NCBI GenBank assembly: GCA_948146395.1
Contig: OX411552.1
Coordinates: 49,962,258-50,026,257 of the forward strand
Source of the DNA: Fragum whitleyi
Taxonomy: Eukaryota; Mollusca; Bivalvia; Cardiida; Cardiidae
Direction: 5' to 3'
DNA length: 64,000 bases
The notes under the pieces are model-generated. The model had not been told where the DNA came from. It did not search any database and worked only from the letters and a program-made list of their open reading frames with translations. Of this stretch, positions 46,591-57,666 are shown piece by piece. Position 1 is the first letter of the stretch, and each line of letters begins with the position of its first letter. The position numbers were made by a program, and so were the translations under genes.

Positions 46591-46695
46591 AAAATACCAA
46601 TGTTATCTGGTCGAGGTTGTGAGAATTTATCATGACGAGGCTTTGCCGAGGCATGATAATGTCTCACAGCCGAGGCCAGATAACATTGATATTTT
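46591..46695. repeat. 105-bp hairpin (AATGTTATCTGG / CCAGATAACATT)
   Basis: The arms are 'aatgttatctggtcgaggtt', 'gtgaga' and 'tatcatg' on the left, against 'catgataatgtctcac', 'agccgaggccagataacatt' on the right. The loop 'acgaggctttgccgagg' is also self-complementary in part. Confidence 0.92.
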
Positions 46696-46883
46696 AAGAA
46701 ATTTACATGTTATTCTATTTATCATGCAATGATTTTCAGCGCTTTAGTTTAAAAAAAAAACACTTAAAGTCAAATTCAGATGAAAGCATATGCAAGTTGT
46801 TTCTAAAAATAGACTGTCTGATATCATGTTATGTTATCAGACAGGCGATACCAGATCAACACAGGCTTCATTGCATGATAAAA
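46677..46883. repeat. interspersed repeat shared with 9461-9657 (copy 2)
   Basis: It overlaps the right arm of the hairpin at 46591. It contains TATCATGCAATG near 46717 and CATTGCATGATA near 46872 as an inverted pair, plus 'catgttatgttatcagacag'. It abuts the truncated 5' end of the LINE. Confidence 0.75.
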
Positions 46884-48256
46884 AAGTTATACATCATGTA
46901 TACAATGACTGTGGGCTTTACGAAAAAACGAAATATAGACCCATTTCGATTCTTTCCACTATTTCAAAGATATTCGAAATGCACATCGTTACACAGCTTC
47001 AATGTTTCTTTAAAAGAACAAACGTTTTAAACAAATCTCAATCTGGTTTTAGAAAACACTATTCGTGTACATCGGCGTTAATTAAAATGATAGACGCGTG
47101 GCTTTCAGATGTAGATGACGGTAAATATTAAGGGACAGTTTTCCTAGACCTAAGAAAGTCGTTTGATCTTGTTGATCATGAAATCCTGATACATAAACTG
47201 AAATTATACCACTTTACTGAGAATACGTGTACCCTTTTCAAATCATATTTGACTAACAGAAAACAATTAATACAGATAGGACACTTAAAATCGTCTTTAC
47301 TTGAAATAACATCTGGAGTACCCCAAGGATCGATTCTAGGTCCACTTCTCTTTCTAATTTACATCAATGATATCACTTTAACCAAATCTGAAGTTGAAAT
47401 AGATCTATATGCAGATGATTCTACTATGTACAAGTCCGATTTTGAAATCGTATCTATACAATCTAAACTGCAATCGAGCCTAATTCGCGTGCAGAAATGG
47501 TGTCAAATTAACAACATGTCTCTACACCCTTTAAAAACAAAATGCATGTTGATTGGACCCAAACATAAATTATTGCAAGACAGTCAAATTAAATTAACTA
47601 TTAACGGTCATGAATTGGAAAATGTAAAGTCACAAAAAGTCTTAGGGGTCTTTATAGATAATCACTTAAATTGGCGACCACAAATTGATTATGTATGTAA
47701 AGGACTGAAGAATAAAATCGCCCTTTTCAAAAATATTTCGTATTATCTATCAAAGGAAATGAAATTGCTTTTTTACAATTCATATGTATTGCCCATTTTT
47801 GATTATTGCTGTGTTGTATGGGGTAAGAATAACAAAACGTATGTAAATAAGATATGTACACTTCAGAGAAGAATAGCTCGGCTTATACTCGGTAAACCAA
47901 GACAAACACAAGCAAATGAATTATTTAAGGAATTAGAATGGTTACCCTTTACAGAAAGATGTAATTATCACGCAGCTGTTTTAACTTTTAAGACAATCAA
48001 GAATGAAGCACCGGATTACATGTCCGATATCATCCACATTTCTAGAAATGAAAACTATACATTGCGATCAGAGACAAAGAATGACCTATTTGTCGCGAAA
48101 TTACCACGAACAAATGTGTATAAGGATAGTTTTAGCTTTTACATAGTAAATGTTTGGAATGAGATTCCCATTGAAATCAGAAAAGAAAATAGCATAAATA
48201 CATTCAAAAAGAAATTAAAATTATTCTATTTTGAAAATTTTTGTAAAAGATGTTAA
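46884..48256 (+). pseudogene. LINE reverse transcriptase, one internal stop
   Basis: One reading frame runs through the region. Early RT motifs are KYRPISILSTISKIFEMHIV and NKSQSGFRKHYSCTSALIKM. A TAA at 47129-47131 falls right before GTVFLDLRKSFDLVDH, which carries the first catalytic Asp region (F-D-V-D-H; here KSFDLVDH). Then come SGVPQGSILGPLLFLIYIND (47316 on) and the catalytic YADDST (about 47409-47426), followed by the thumb region NNMSLHPLKTKCM and QKVLGVFIDNHLNWRPQIDY. The C-terminus SFSFYIVNVWNEIPIEIRKE is typical of Jockey/CR1/L2-like LINEs, and I do not choose among these. The protein reads about 450 residues, with the endonuclease part missing. A single stop and no frameshift suggest a fairly young dead copy. 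Confidence 0.9.
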
Positions 48257-48426
48257 TAGATAGTTATGCAACTAAAATATTTTTATCTGGGGTAGCTGTC
48301 TGATTAAAGAATTGAGAGCTAGTTGGTTTTGTTTTTTTTTTTTGTTTTTTTTTTTAATATTTTGAACTGTTTTATATTGTTAGCTTAAAGAAATATTGAA
48401 TATTTTAATCTGTCTGTTTTGTAAGC

Positions 48427-48577
48427 TCTGAGTAAGAGAGACAGAGAGACAGAGAGACAGAGACAGAGAGATAGGGACAGAGACAAAGAATGAGAGACAC
48501 AGAGAGATGCAGAGAGAGAGAGAGAGAGAGAGACAGTGACAGAGAGAGAAAAGAGAGAGAGAGGGAGAGAGAGAGGG
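48427..48577 (+). repeat. GA-rich microsatellite (gagaca/gaga)
   Basis: Repeated 'agagagacag' units grade into pure GA. It lies in the 3' part of the LINE. Confidence 0.95.
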
Positions 48578-48683
48578 TTAAATTTGTATTGTTTTATTTT
48601 TTTCTTTTCAGAAGGCCGTGTTGAAAATAAGATTTGTGCATATTTGTATATGTCTTAACATGTTTACCTTCTATAAATAAAGC

Positions 48684-48724
<41 letters not shown>
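48684..48724 (+). repeat. (ATT)n at the LINE 3' end
   Basis: About 13 trinucleotide units directly follow 'ctataaataaagc'. Such simple 3' tails replace poly(A) in several LINE clades. Confidence 0.95.
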
Positions 48725-48725
<1 letters not shown>

Positions 48726-49157
48726 AGTTTCCCTCCTTTTGTAACGCTTTCTAAACAAATTTGGTCTTATTTATGCGATACGAAAGCCGCTTTCTATGAA
48801 ACTTGAATATTGGAACAAATGAGTTAATTATTTTTTAATATTTATTAATCATTTATTTACATTACGATTATGAAATCTTGTGTTGTCATTGATTTAATTA
48901 TTTCAAAATGCCCCTAAGTTCTTTATTGTATTGTTTGCATGGTGATAGCTTTATAAGCTCAATTCTTCAACTAAAGAGTTAATAATAAAACATGCTTACA
49001 TTTCCGACCTATTTCATTTACAAGAAATGTTCACTTTACATTTATCAAACGACTTCGCATAGATGAACAATGAAAATGAAAACTTCAAGTATGCAGGACA
49101 GCGGTGGTTTGCCACGACAGGTTGTTTCAAAGTAAACCGAGCACCAGACAGTACACT
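48725..49157. other. intergenic, no gene recognised
   Basis: It is AT-rich, with nothing to report. Confidence 0.35.
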
Positions 49158-49169
49158 TAGTTAAAAGGT

Positions 49170-49385
49170 CCCCGAGGGAGGCACTCATTCGTTCCGACTA
49201 TTTTTGTCTCTCACCAATGGGTTGAAAACGTAGACCAATGTGAGATAGCAGCTGGAGGCTAGGAAAGGATGTAAGGGTTGTACTGGTAAGAGAAATACCA
49301 GGAATATATCATAAGATGCTCCAGCCGCCGCGATATAACTGAAAAAAATATTGAAAGCGGCGTTAAACTCCATTCAATCATTCAA
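49170..49385 (+). mobile_element. tRNA-derived SINE, 5'-truncated copy with perfect 12-bp TSD
   Basis: The body ('gtctctcaccaatgggt', 'ggaggctaggaaaggatgta', 'ccgccgcgatataactg', 'gaaagcggcgttaaactcca') and a 'ttcaatcattcaa' tail are present. The tRNA head is reduced to a remnant. TAGTTAAAAGGT flanks it at 49158-49169 and 49386-49397. Confidence 0.92.
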
Positions 49386-49739
49386 TAGTTAAAAGGTGAT
49401 CGGATAACATATTTTTCCGAATTCTCAACAGACAAGACTCATATGAGAGGCCGTGTTTCAAATAGCAGTCATCAGACATGAAATTATATGGCTAATTTCC
49501 CAGACTAATCTGTTGACGTCGTGTTTTAACTGGCAAACATCGTCCATCACTCTGTAACTATTGTGTTATTTGACAGACACAATGTTTTGATACAACGGAA
49601 TATTTATGAAGTGCTGATTTAAGAAATCACTGGAAGGTAACGTCTCCTATATAAGAAATATAGAATAGATTGATTGCCCAAACGAAATCCCTAAGTGTGT
49701 TCAATTGGTGTTACACTTTAGGTGCTTTACAGAGTGTGC

Positions 49740-50279
49740 GAGGGTTGTCCCAAGAATTCGTGAACTTTTGTGATAACTTTTATATCAAACATCCGTATCA
49801 ACGGAAAATTACTAGTAATGTTGACTAATCATTTTTCTTTATTTTGGTGTAATCATTCTGAGCCATTTTCAATACTCGCGATCATATGAATAAAAACGTA
49901 ACACTAGTAAATGGGTGTCGGCGCACGCTGTTAACGTATTTTTATAATATATGTAACATCGTTTGAAATCTGATTCACTTCTTATCAGAGTTGCGTCCTT
50001 ATAGTCCCTATGGAATCTTTACGAAGAAAGAAAGTATTCTCAAACATATCTCAAAGGACAGAAATAAGATTCGTAAAAAACAAAATTTGGAGTGCGCCGA
50101 CCACCACTACCGAGCTTGTCTTTTATAGCTGTATTTCTGAACATGAACATATCAAAACCATAAAACCTTTATCAATCTGTTGCAAATTGACGCGTGTTGT
50201 CAACTCAAGAATTCTACTTTAATCAGACGCCGGATATTTGAATTATTGAAAAAGTTCACGAATTTTTGGAACACCCTCG
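49740..50279. mobile_element. mariner-like internally deleted element, TIR CGAGGGTTGTCC
   Basis: The left end CGAGGGTTGTCCCAAGAATT continues CGTGAACTTTT. The right end (reverse complement CGAGGGTGTTCCAAAAATTC) continues GTGAACTTTTT. The inverted repeats are about 31 bp with few mismatches around a 480-bp AT-rich interior. A 70-codon frame at 50010 has no DDE motif, so the element is non-autonomous. The superfamily is inferred only from the look of the ends. Confidence 0.85.
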
Positions 50280-52308
50280 TAAACTACAAATTACTACACT
50301 ATGTGTAGCAATTTCGAAGAACTCATATCTTTAAAAAAAATATAAATAAAGAAGTTTTTTCATAACACATCACGTGTCACAAACACTCTTGCTGCCATAT
50401 ACAACATGGTTCTATATTCTAAATCAAACAAAAAAGGAGGGACAGTTCTTAATAACCTGTATATCGAAGAACATAGGAACTGTCGGAGTGTCCGTAAATT
50501 GTCAAAGTGTAAATATACTGAACCGCACAGTCAAGGCGTCTCCTGCTCTTCATGTTTATAGAATGTTGTCTTTGCAGTAACTCTTTTGGTGTCTTGGACA
50601 ATATTGTGCTTATAAAGTCTAGATGCGCGACGAATCTTAAATGCGAAATCATTTTACAATTTTAGAAAGGAGGAGTAGCATCGTCCTTTATCTCTCTACT
50701 TGACTCCTGCCTTAGCGAATTAATTTCCCTCATAAACTTCAAAATTGTCACTAAGACCCATTTAATTCAATATAAAACTCATTTTCTGCCCCATACACTT
50801 TGGGTCTATTTTCCATTTGCCTTTTACAATAAGTAATTCGCAGAAATGTTCCAACTACGTGACTTACATTTCTTAATGTGTTGACACATTGAATTTAAAG
50901 GGGTCCGTCAATTATTTCGCGAAATCTCTGTAAACGCAATTTGGTAACAGTTAAAAACATCGTGAATTCGTCTCCATCAAAATTGTTACGAGGGATAGTG
51001 CAAGGATGCATGACGAAACTACTGCTGAGTTCCGCCATGATTCTTTAACGTGCTCGGTGTAAAGCACCGCCTCACGGGGCCTCGGTTTAACGTCTCATCC
51101 GAAAGACAATTAATCTGTTAGTGTGCCATAACTCTTCTCATGATGGAATACTGTACTGGGCGTCACGTGACCTGACCCTAGGGTATCTGTTTACGTCATA
51201 TCTGAATTCTTTTCGCGGTACATATTACTAGGAATTGAACGTTTTTTATGTTTTCTGTTTACAAATTTCGCAAAAGCCTTAATTCTCAAATTCGGTATTC
51301 TTAGCAACGGAAATATTTCAGAAGGTCTGATCTAGAATAATTCTTAGACGCCCACGGTACAACTTAACCTGTGTATTCCGGTGCGTTATTAAGGAAAAGT
51401 ATCATTCAAGACAATTTCTGTCTCAGGTGATTTCTCTATGCGCTAAAAGAAGATAAATCGTTTACATGATTGTGAGTTAATCCTCATTGAATGTACTTTT
51501 CTATTGAATAAAGTAATAAGAAATATTATGCGAATATTTGAATTTAACCCCCAAAATCTATACTAAGCAACTCTAAACATTGACGTTTTCAATGTAAAAG
51601 AGTTAAAATTCGCTGCATAACTGTAGCCTACTCTATCTTTCAATATTTCCATCTCAGACAAGTATTATTATGTTTAAACTGAAGTTGAACAAAAATATGG
51701 GAATAAGAAATCCTCTCTTCGACTACATATTGTTACAATTCTAGTCATTTTCCATCCCACTGTCGTTTGATAAATGCGTCACTCACCCAAACGTGTATAA
51801 CATTTTTTCCAAATTGTGTGGACTTATAAGTATATTTTGTGTTGAAGGAATACCCCAATAGATAATACCTTCATAAGATTTTGTTTTAATTTGAATTCTA
51901 GTTTGCTCCATGATTTACGGGAAAGTTGGATTGATAACATCGATGGTATTAATTCTCTTAAAAAACGGTAATCTCCTAGATGAAAATAGAACTTATATGA
52001 AGACGAGTCCTTAACGAAAAAGGTGCTTCAATTAAAAAAAAATACGCAAGCAATCCCGAGTACTCTGCAATCTTTTGTAGCAACCTGTAGTTTATTTACA
52101 AGTAAAGACGTCATTTTCTAATAAACATGCTTTTCGTGACGGCAAATAACTATGGCGTCACGATACATGGCGCCAGAAAGATAAGTGTACTCGATGCAAC
52201 GGGAAAGGTTTGGTGTTTAATCAAGTCAAATCAGGTTAGGATGCGATTGCGCATTCTTATTTTGAAGGAATAGTCCACGAAATTATTGATGAGCCCTCGT
52301 ATAAATAT
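50280..52308. other. intergenic region, one conserved block
   Basis: Only the block at 50981-51110 can be identified. The remaining sequence has chance frames only. Confidence 0.4.
50981..51110 (+). repeat. conserved 'TTCTTTAACGTG…' block, copy 2
   Basis: It matches 26692-26815 over its whole length ('ttgttacg', 'actactgctgag', 'ttctttaacgtgctcggtgt', 'aaagcaccgcctcacggggc', 'ttaacgtctcatccgaaaga'). It appears less decayed than copy 1. Confidence 0.7.
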
Positions 52309-52447
52309 GTGACCCATCACGCGAGAAGAGACCATCCGGGAACTCGGTAAAATGAATTATTGAAAAAGAGATTTGATCCAGCATAGGTCAACAAAAAGTC
52401 GTATTTCATTTTTTACCCAGTTGGTCCCTTTTCGTGTGACGGGTCAC
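52309..52447. mobile_element. GTGACCCGTCACGCG MITE family, internally deleted copy (139 bp)
   Basis: The left end is GTGACCCATCACGCGAGAAG, and the right GGTCCCTTTTCGTGTGACGG ending GTCAC. The first 80 bp match 38981 on, then the element jumps to the right end. It is a typical internal deletion. Confidence 0.9.
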
Positions 52448-53069
52448 ATTTAAGTAAAAAAAAGGGTAAATTTGGGTCATTTTTTCAGTTTATTCGGCTT
52501 CGGTTTTATAATACGCGAAGAATGTTGAGATCTTTTTGGCATGATAATTTGATAACTGCAAAGTACTGCGTTTTGTTTTCAAATTATAATATGCCCTCAT
52601 TATTTTTTGATTGATTTTGTATCATGCATCTTTCGCAGGATCGGTGATGTTTGTGATGTCATATAAACCCACGTGCGAAATGCCGCACTCTCATGGCTGC
52701 GCCCCTACTATTCCCGATGTCTATTCCGTAGAAACGCCGAGGGTTCCCGATTGTGGCAACACTGGATTGTTGACGACGGACGACACACGACGTAAAATGA
52801 AAACTGGACAACGGACATCCAAGTGTCACAAAAACTCGACATTAGTAAGATTTGCTAAGGATAGCTAAAAAGAAGTCGAGTCAATATCGAAAACACGTTG
52901 TATTCATGTTTGTTTTATTGATCTGTTATTTCTAGGTGTTTACTCGAAAGATCTTGTTGTTACTTGTTACGGGAAAAGAATTGCTTTCAAACATGTCTTA
53001 TACAAGTCCCTGGTTTTCGGTTTGAGAGCGTAGTACATTCTATTTGTTACCTTGGTCTTAATAAATCCA
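52448..53069. other. intergenic; one unassigned 85-codon frame at 52611-52868
   Basis: The + frame 52611-52868 starts MILYHASFAGSVMFVMSYKP and later contains VETPRVPDCGNTGLLTTDDT. It lies in a CG-richer patch, so it may be an old coding fragment, but I recognise no family and no splice partners. Confidence 0.25.
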
Positions 53070-53310
53070 ATCTTTGCGATATCGTTGGATAAACGTGTTC
53101 AATGGAAGTGAACTTCCTTTGTTTGTGAATTGAGTTGATAGTTCACCGATATGCCAATGATATACATGTTCGGATCCACGAAAAACGATTCTCATACCGC
53201 AAGAATAAGATCATTAATGTGTGTAAATCAGCTACAAACAAAGATAAAACAGAAAATTCCACAAGATTGTGAAAACGTGAAATTCTTACGCCGCTTTTTC
53301 AAAGATGTAA
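53070..53310. repeat. unclassified interspersed repeat pair, copy 2 (with 44600-44850)
   Basis: Similarity to copy 1 includes 'tatcgttggat', 'gaagtgaacttcctttgt' and 'acatgttcgga', with a looser match around 'acgccgctttttcaaa'. Confidence 0.5.
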
Positions 53311-53514
53311 AGTGTGTCTTTACCTTTCATGCGCGTTTGTTCCTGAACGTTAAATTTTTGTATCAGCTCCGATTTTTTTTGTATGTATCTCGAATATCTT
53401 AAAGAGAATCAGAAAGGAAGCAAAATTGACACTGATTACTTAAATTTGTGTTACTATCTGTGTTTTCAAGAGGTTATTAATAGGGGTTGCGTCAATACTT
53501 AGACGGTTGATTAA

Positions 53515-53736
53515 TTGAATGGAGTTTAACGCCGCTTTCAATATTTTTTCAGTTATATCGCGGCGGTTGGAGTACCTAACAATGGTTTTCTGGTTTTTCT
53601 CTCACAAGCGCTATCTCTACGATTATCAACCCATTGGCGAGAGACAAATAGTCGGAAAGTATGAGATCCGCCGTCGGGAAGCGAACCCCGGACCTCTAAA
53701 TTAACAGTCCGACGCGCTACCAACTGTGACGGCGGC
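53515..53736 (-). mobile_element. tRNA-derived SINE, near full-length, minus strand
   Basis: Read on the minus strand, the head GCCGCCGTCACAGTTGGTAG and 'cgcgtcggactgttaattta' with B box GGGTTCGCTTCCC are followed by the family body and the tail 'ctccattcaattaatcaa'. A diverged ~40-bp direct repeat ('caagaggttattaatagggg' and 'caagaggctatgaataggga') brackets it at 53468-53507 and 53749-53788. That is too long to be a normal target-site duplication. Confidence 0.88.
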
Positions 53737-53788
53737 CATCTGTGTTGACAAGAGGCTATGAATAGGGATTGTGTCAAACCTTAGACGG

Positions 53789-54351
53789 AGGTGGAATCCC
53801 GTGAAGTGCATTCAAGGAAGCCAAATTAGATAAACCAACTGACCTTTTTCATAATTTCATTTACATAACAAATCGCCAAATCCTGACAAACACACTATCA
53901 TGCCATTATTCGAAGCAATATAATCCATTAAGGCACAAAAAATAAATCAGTGATTCCGATTTAATGTTTTCATGAATACGGAAAGTTCTGTATCTCCCGA
54001 AGGAAATACTAATTTCCTAAGAATAAATATCTACACTCATATATGTGAATCGTAGGGATTCAATTTCAAATTTATTTTCACTGCGAACAATTTACTTGCA
54101 AGCGTAATGCGTTTGTTCAGGAATATCAATATTTCAAATTAAACGCGTACCCCAATTCTTCGTCAGAGGCTCCTTCAAATTATCTTCGCGAATGGAATGG
54201 TTCATCGGATTAACTTAAAGTTCATTAAAAAACGTAAAAATGACAAAACGGGGATTTTTTCGTCTGTGTCCCTCTATCCTATGAACAGTGTTTAAATCTT
54301 GAAATATAGTTTTCTCATCTATATAATGTTTATTGGACGAGTGCCATTTAT
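53789..54351. other. intergenic, no gene recognised
   Basis: There is no repeat or coding signal that I can support in this AT-rich stretch. Confidence 0.35.
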
Positions 54352-54365
54352 ACGAATTTCGTGTC

Positions 54366-54605
54366 CAATCTGAAAGTCGTGGGTTCGATCCCCGGTGGCG
54401 GCAAATATCCTTTCCGACGTTTGTCTCTCACCAATGGGTAGATAATCATAAACCTATGTGAGAAAGCAGTCGGAGGCTAGGAAAGGGTCTAATGGTAGAA
54501 CACTTGAAAGAAATACCAGAAATCCATTGATAAGTGCTCCGATCGCCGCGATATAACTGCGAAATTGTTGAAAGCGGAGTTAAACCCTTTCAAACAAACA
54601 AACGA
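54366..54605 (+). mobile_element. tRNA-derived SINE, head-truncated copy with 14-bp TSD
   Basis: It retains the B box half (GTGGGTTCGATCCCCGGTGG), the body, 'cgccgcgatataactgcgaa' and an 'aaacaaacaaacga' tail. The direct repeats acgaatttcgtgtc (54352-54365) and acgaatttcatgtc (54606-54619) flank it. Confidence 0.92.
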
Positions 54606-54705
54606 ACGAATTTCATGTCATTCTGTATGAGATTACAAATATCTTACAGCCGATCATCTAAAATTCGCATCATGATTATTTTCGAAAATTGATTCTGAGG
54701 ATGAC

Positions 54706-55135
54706 TTTTACAGTTAACAACATCGTGAAATTGACAAGATGAATAATTTTGGAATGATTTTGGACCGAAATTGAATGGGTGTGTGGAGGAAGTTTTGGGT
54801 GAATTTAAAGGGATGTAATCAAATATCGCAAATTTTGTTGGATGTACAAAATTAGCGATATTTATTGCCCCCCCCCCCCTTTAATAAAATACGCATATAA
54901 GTTCCTTAAATATCTTAACATTTCTTCAAGAACCTATCAGGCGCTAACAATTTAAACTATGTCAGTGAACTAACGATTTCTTGTAGCTTTATTTATCTTG
55001 AATGACGTTGATGATTCTATCTTTTTCAGTGAGTGTGGAGCGTTTTTGAATGGATTGTGTGAATGTTTTGGAATAAATGAGTGGAGCGCTGAGCGAGTGA
55101 TTTGGAATGGTTTTGATCAAGATGAATGTTAACTG
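54706..55135. repeat. unclassified interspersed repeat, copy 2 (with 25850)
   Basis: It keeps the same block order as 25850-26260, plus a C run (54868-54879) where the other copy has 'aacgccc'. A third, partial copy is at 58150-58320. Confidence 0.7.
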
Positions 55136-55950
55136 TATATACAAGAGCTACAGAAAGAAGGGCTTCCTCGGATAATTTGTATGTTGAAAAAATAGATGCG
55201 CAAATCCTACGTTGGAGATGCATTTGGATATCATCTTTCCGACGATTCCAACGAGTACACACAACATAGGGCTTCGTTCAGAAATAAAATTAGACCTTGC
55301 TCATATATCTAGATTTCAGATGTAGCCGACTATAAAATATCTCCAATGTAATTAAGAAGGGAGTGGGTTGAATAGAAAATAAGTTTATTCAATAACATTC
55401 CCACCAGTTGATTTATCAGATACGTCCCCGATTAGACATATCTGGCAAGAAATTCAATTAAGTCGTGTTTTAGAACTTAATTTAAATGTCTTGTAACGAA
55501 AGAAATTTCGTTTTGTTTATATTAAACGTAAACGTCCATGAAAATCCTTGACTTTCATTGTTGAAGCTGTGAATACCAACCAACGTACTGGAAAACAAAA
55601 TGATTTTGTAACGATGCCATGGCTTTCGAAATTAGTATTAAAAGTATGAAATGATTAAGTAACAAACTTGACAAAAACAAATGATTCCTAAATAAATTGC
55701 AGAAATGGTATCACTGCAAACATGCATAACCTGTGAATCCAATTACTGAATAGTTTATCACAACGATTGAGTTTCTAGTGTCAGAATACTAAACAGATTT
55801 TCACAAAATGATTTTCAATACAAACTTATGGAACACATGTTTTCACATGCAGATTCTAATTGTACAAAATATTCGAATTGCAAATGTATAGAACCGGTAT
55901 CTCTGAATTCTGAATCGAATTTTACAAAATGCTTTAGTTACGGACAATCC
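55136..55950. other. intergenic, no gene recognised
   Basis: It is AT-rich. There is nothing I can support. Confidence 0.35.
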
Positions 55951-56310
55951 TAAAGCTGCCCTCGCACATAAACCGCGACCTTACTGCGACCTGAAACTAG
56001 TAGCTTAGCATTTTCCTATCGAAAATCGTTTGGTTTTCTATCATACTTCCAAATTTCTCTCATCGACGAACGGGCTCCGTAGTCTGGTGTTCAATGCGAT
56101 TTCCTCAATACGACCATTATACGTCCATGGCGATTCCACTGCGACTGTATTGCGTCCCCACGGCGACCCCACGGCGATCATTGGCTACCCATCTGCGATT
56201 GTGCTACGTCATCTGCGTTCTTTTGGCGACTGTCCGGCGATTATTGCGTTTGTCCGATGACTACCTTGCGACTGTACGACGGCCCTACTACGCACTTGCT
56301 ACGTCTATAA
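55951..56310. repeat. CG-rich short-motif array 2 (TGCGAC/GGCGAT type)
   Basis: The leader 'gctgccctcgcacataaacc' is followed, after an AT-rich gap, by words such as 'tgcgact', 'ggcgatt', 'tgcgtcc', 'acggcga', 'tacgtc' and 'tgcgatt' every 10 to 12 bp to about 56310. Both 76- and 99-codon frames over it are by-products of the array. Confidence 0.7.
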
Positions 56311-57490
56311 AAATGATACTTTTCCCGGTAAATTTCATTCTGAGTCTGACCTTCAACGAGTGGAGACGTACACTAGTATTTAATTGGCATTAAGTTGAAT
56401 CATCCATATTAGTTCAAAGATTAGAGGCGAACGTAGGAGCGCTATCATTTGTATTTTTTTTCATCCAAAAAGAAGAGTCAGATCCTTAAGTAAATCAATA
56501 AGAATAAAGAGAGGGTTTTTTGTAGACAATCGGTAAATAAGAAGATGAATGGGGTTTTTATTTCAATAGATTCTTGTCCCGAATTAATGTCAATAATTTC
56601 AATATACATCTAAATAAATATAAGCTTAAAAATCCAAGGTTATTTTATATTTCATTGAAATTCCCATAGTACTTCATAATTCTCTCAATGTATTTATTCT
56701 CATAATATTTTTCATACAATAGCATAGTCTTTTTACACTTTATCTTATAACTATACAAATATCCGTGTTATAACATCCCATATGATATCTTTTTTAAGAT
56801 ATCACATGGATATTTTTAAAACAATGACATAATGCGGATATTTTTAGAAACTTACATATCTGTAAGAAACATCGACGAAAGCAAAGCAAATAGAGTTTAT
56901 AAGATAAATATAATACGTACTTAGCATATAATACGTATGAACAAATATCTAACTGGGTTGTGGGAATTGATAATTCTCATATTAATAAGCTAACCATTAT
57001 GGAAAGGCATATTTTGCTCAAAACCAAAAACTTCGTTACGACTGGATAAATTTGCCTGAATTTGAACAGAATGTAGCCAAATGTACTTACTTAGGTTCTG
57101 CTACAAAATTAGAAATAAAAATCAATTAAAAAAATAGCATTCAATATGTCAACTTTCAAGACAAACCGTTTTGTCTGTTGTTAAAGATGTTTGGTACGAT
57201 GCATCATGAAGTATGGGGGGTGAATTTATAAAAGTCGTTATATTTTGATTTTTTCAGCGCTGATGCAATTGACAAAATCTTTCGAAAACAGAAAACACTA
57301 GGTACTATCTCTTTATCTAAATTGTCGGAATGTATTAACAACAAAGAAATCCAATTTGACAAAATGAGCTCAATAAACGAGCTACAATTACTTGAAGAGG
57401 GGACTTAACGAATATCTCGCTTGGGGAAATGACAAATCTCTCAACTGTCTTCCAAATGACCCGAATACACAGTGGAAGCGATTTTGTTAT
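56311..57490. other. intergenic; relative of the 41.9-kb foldback flank
   Basis: At 56740-56840 the words 'catatgatatctttttta', 'gatatcacatgg' and 'aaaacaatgacata' match the reverse of 41893-41960. I see no gene. Confidence 0.45.
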
Positions 57491-57660
57491 GAATGGATGA
57501 AACGCCGCTTGTAGTAGACATTTTTTCGCGGCGGCGGCCTCAACACGGATTTCTGGTATTTCTCCCACCAGTACTAACACGTCATCTTATCCGAGCCTCC
57601 AACATCTCATCCCACATAAACATAGGCGGAATAGAAAAGTCGGGATGGGTGTGTGCCGCC
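57491..57660 (-). mobile_element. degenerate tRNA-derived SINE copy
   Basis: On the minus strand it shows 'cgccgcgaaaaaatgtct', 'accagaaat-like', 'ggtgggagaaataccagaaa', 'ggaggctcggataaga' and 'tttatgtgggatgaga', in SINE body order. No head survives. Confidence 0.7.
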
Positions 57661-57666
57661 GCCCCC

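Larger units (their letters stand above)
46884..48724 (+). mobile_element. 5'-truncated non-LTR retrotransposon (LINE) with (ATT)n tail
   Basis: The element keeps most of the reverse transcriptase and the C-terminal region, a 3' untranslated part with a GA-rich microsatellite (about 48427-48577), and an ATT repeat (48684-48724) as its 3' terminus. The endonuclease domain is absent. The 5' edge near 46884 is inferred from where RT similarity begins beside another repeat. Confidence 0.85.

Noticed and set aside
50010..50222. Mariner transposase fragment
   Set aside because: It lies within mariner-like terminal repeats, but I see no helix-turn-helix or DDE/D signature in the 70 residues.
56030..56393. 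Two overlapping + strand frames of 76 and 99 codons
   Set aside because: They arise because the CG-word array lacks stop codons. The residues follow the repeated word, not a protein family.
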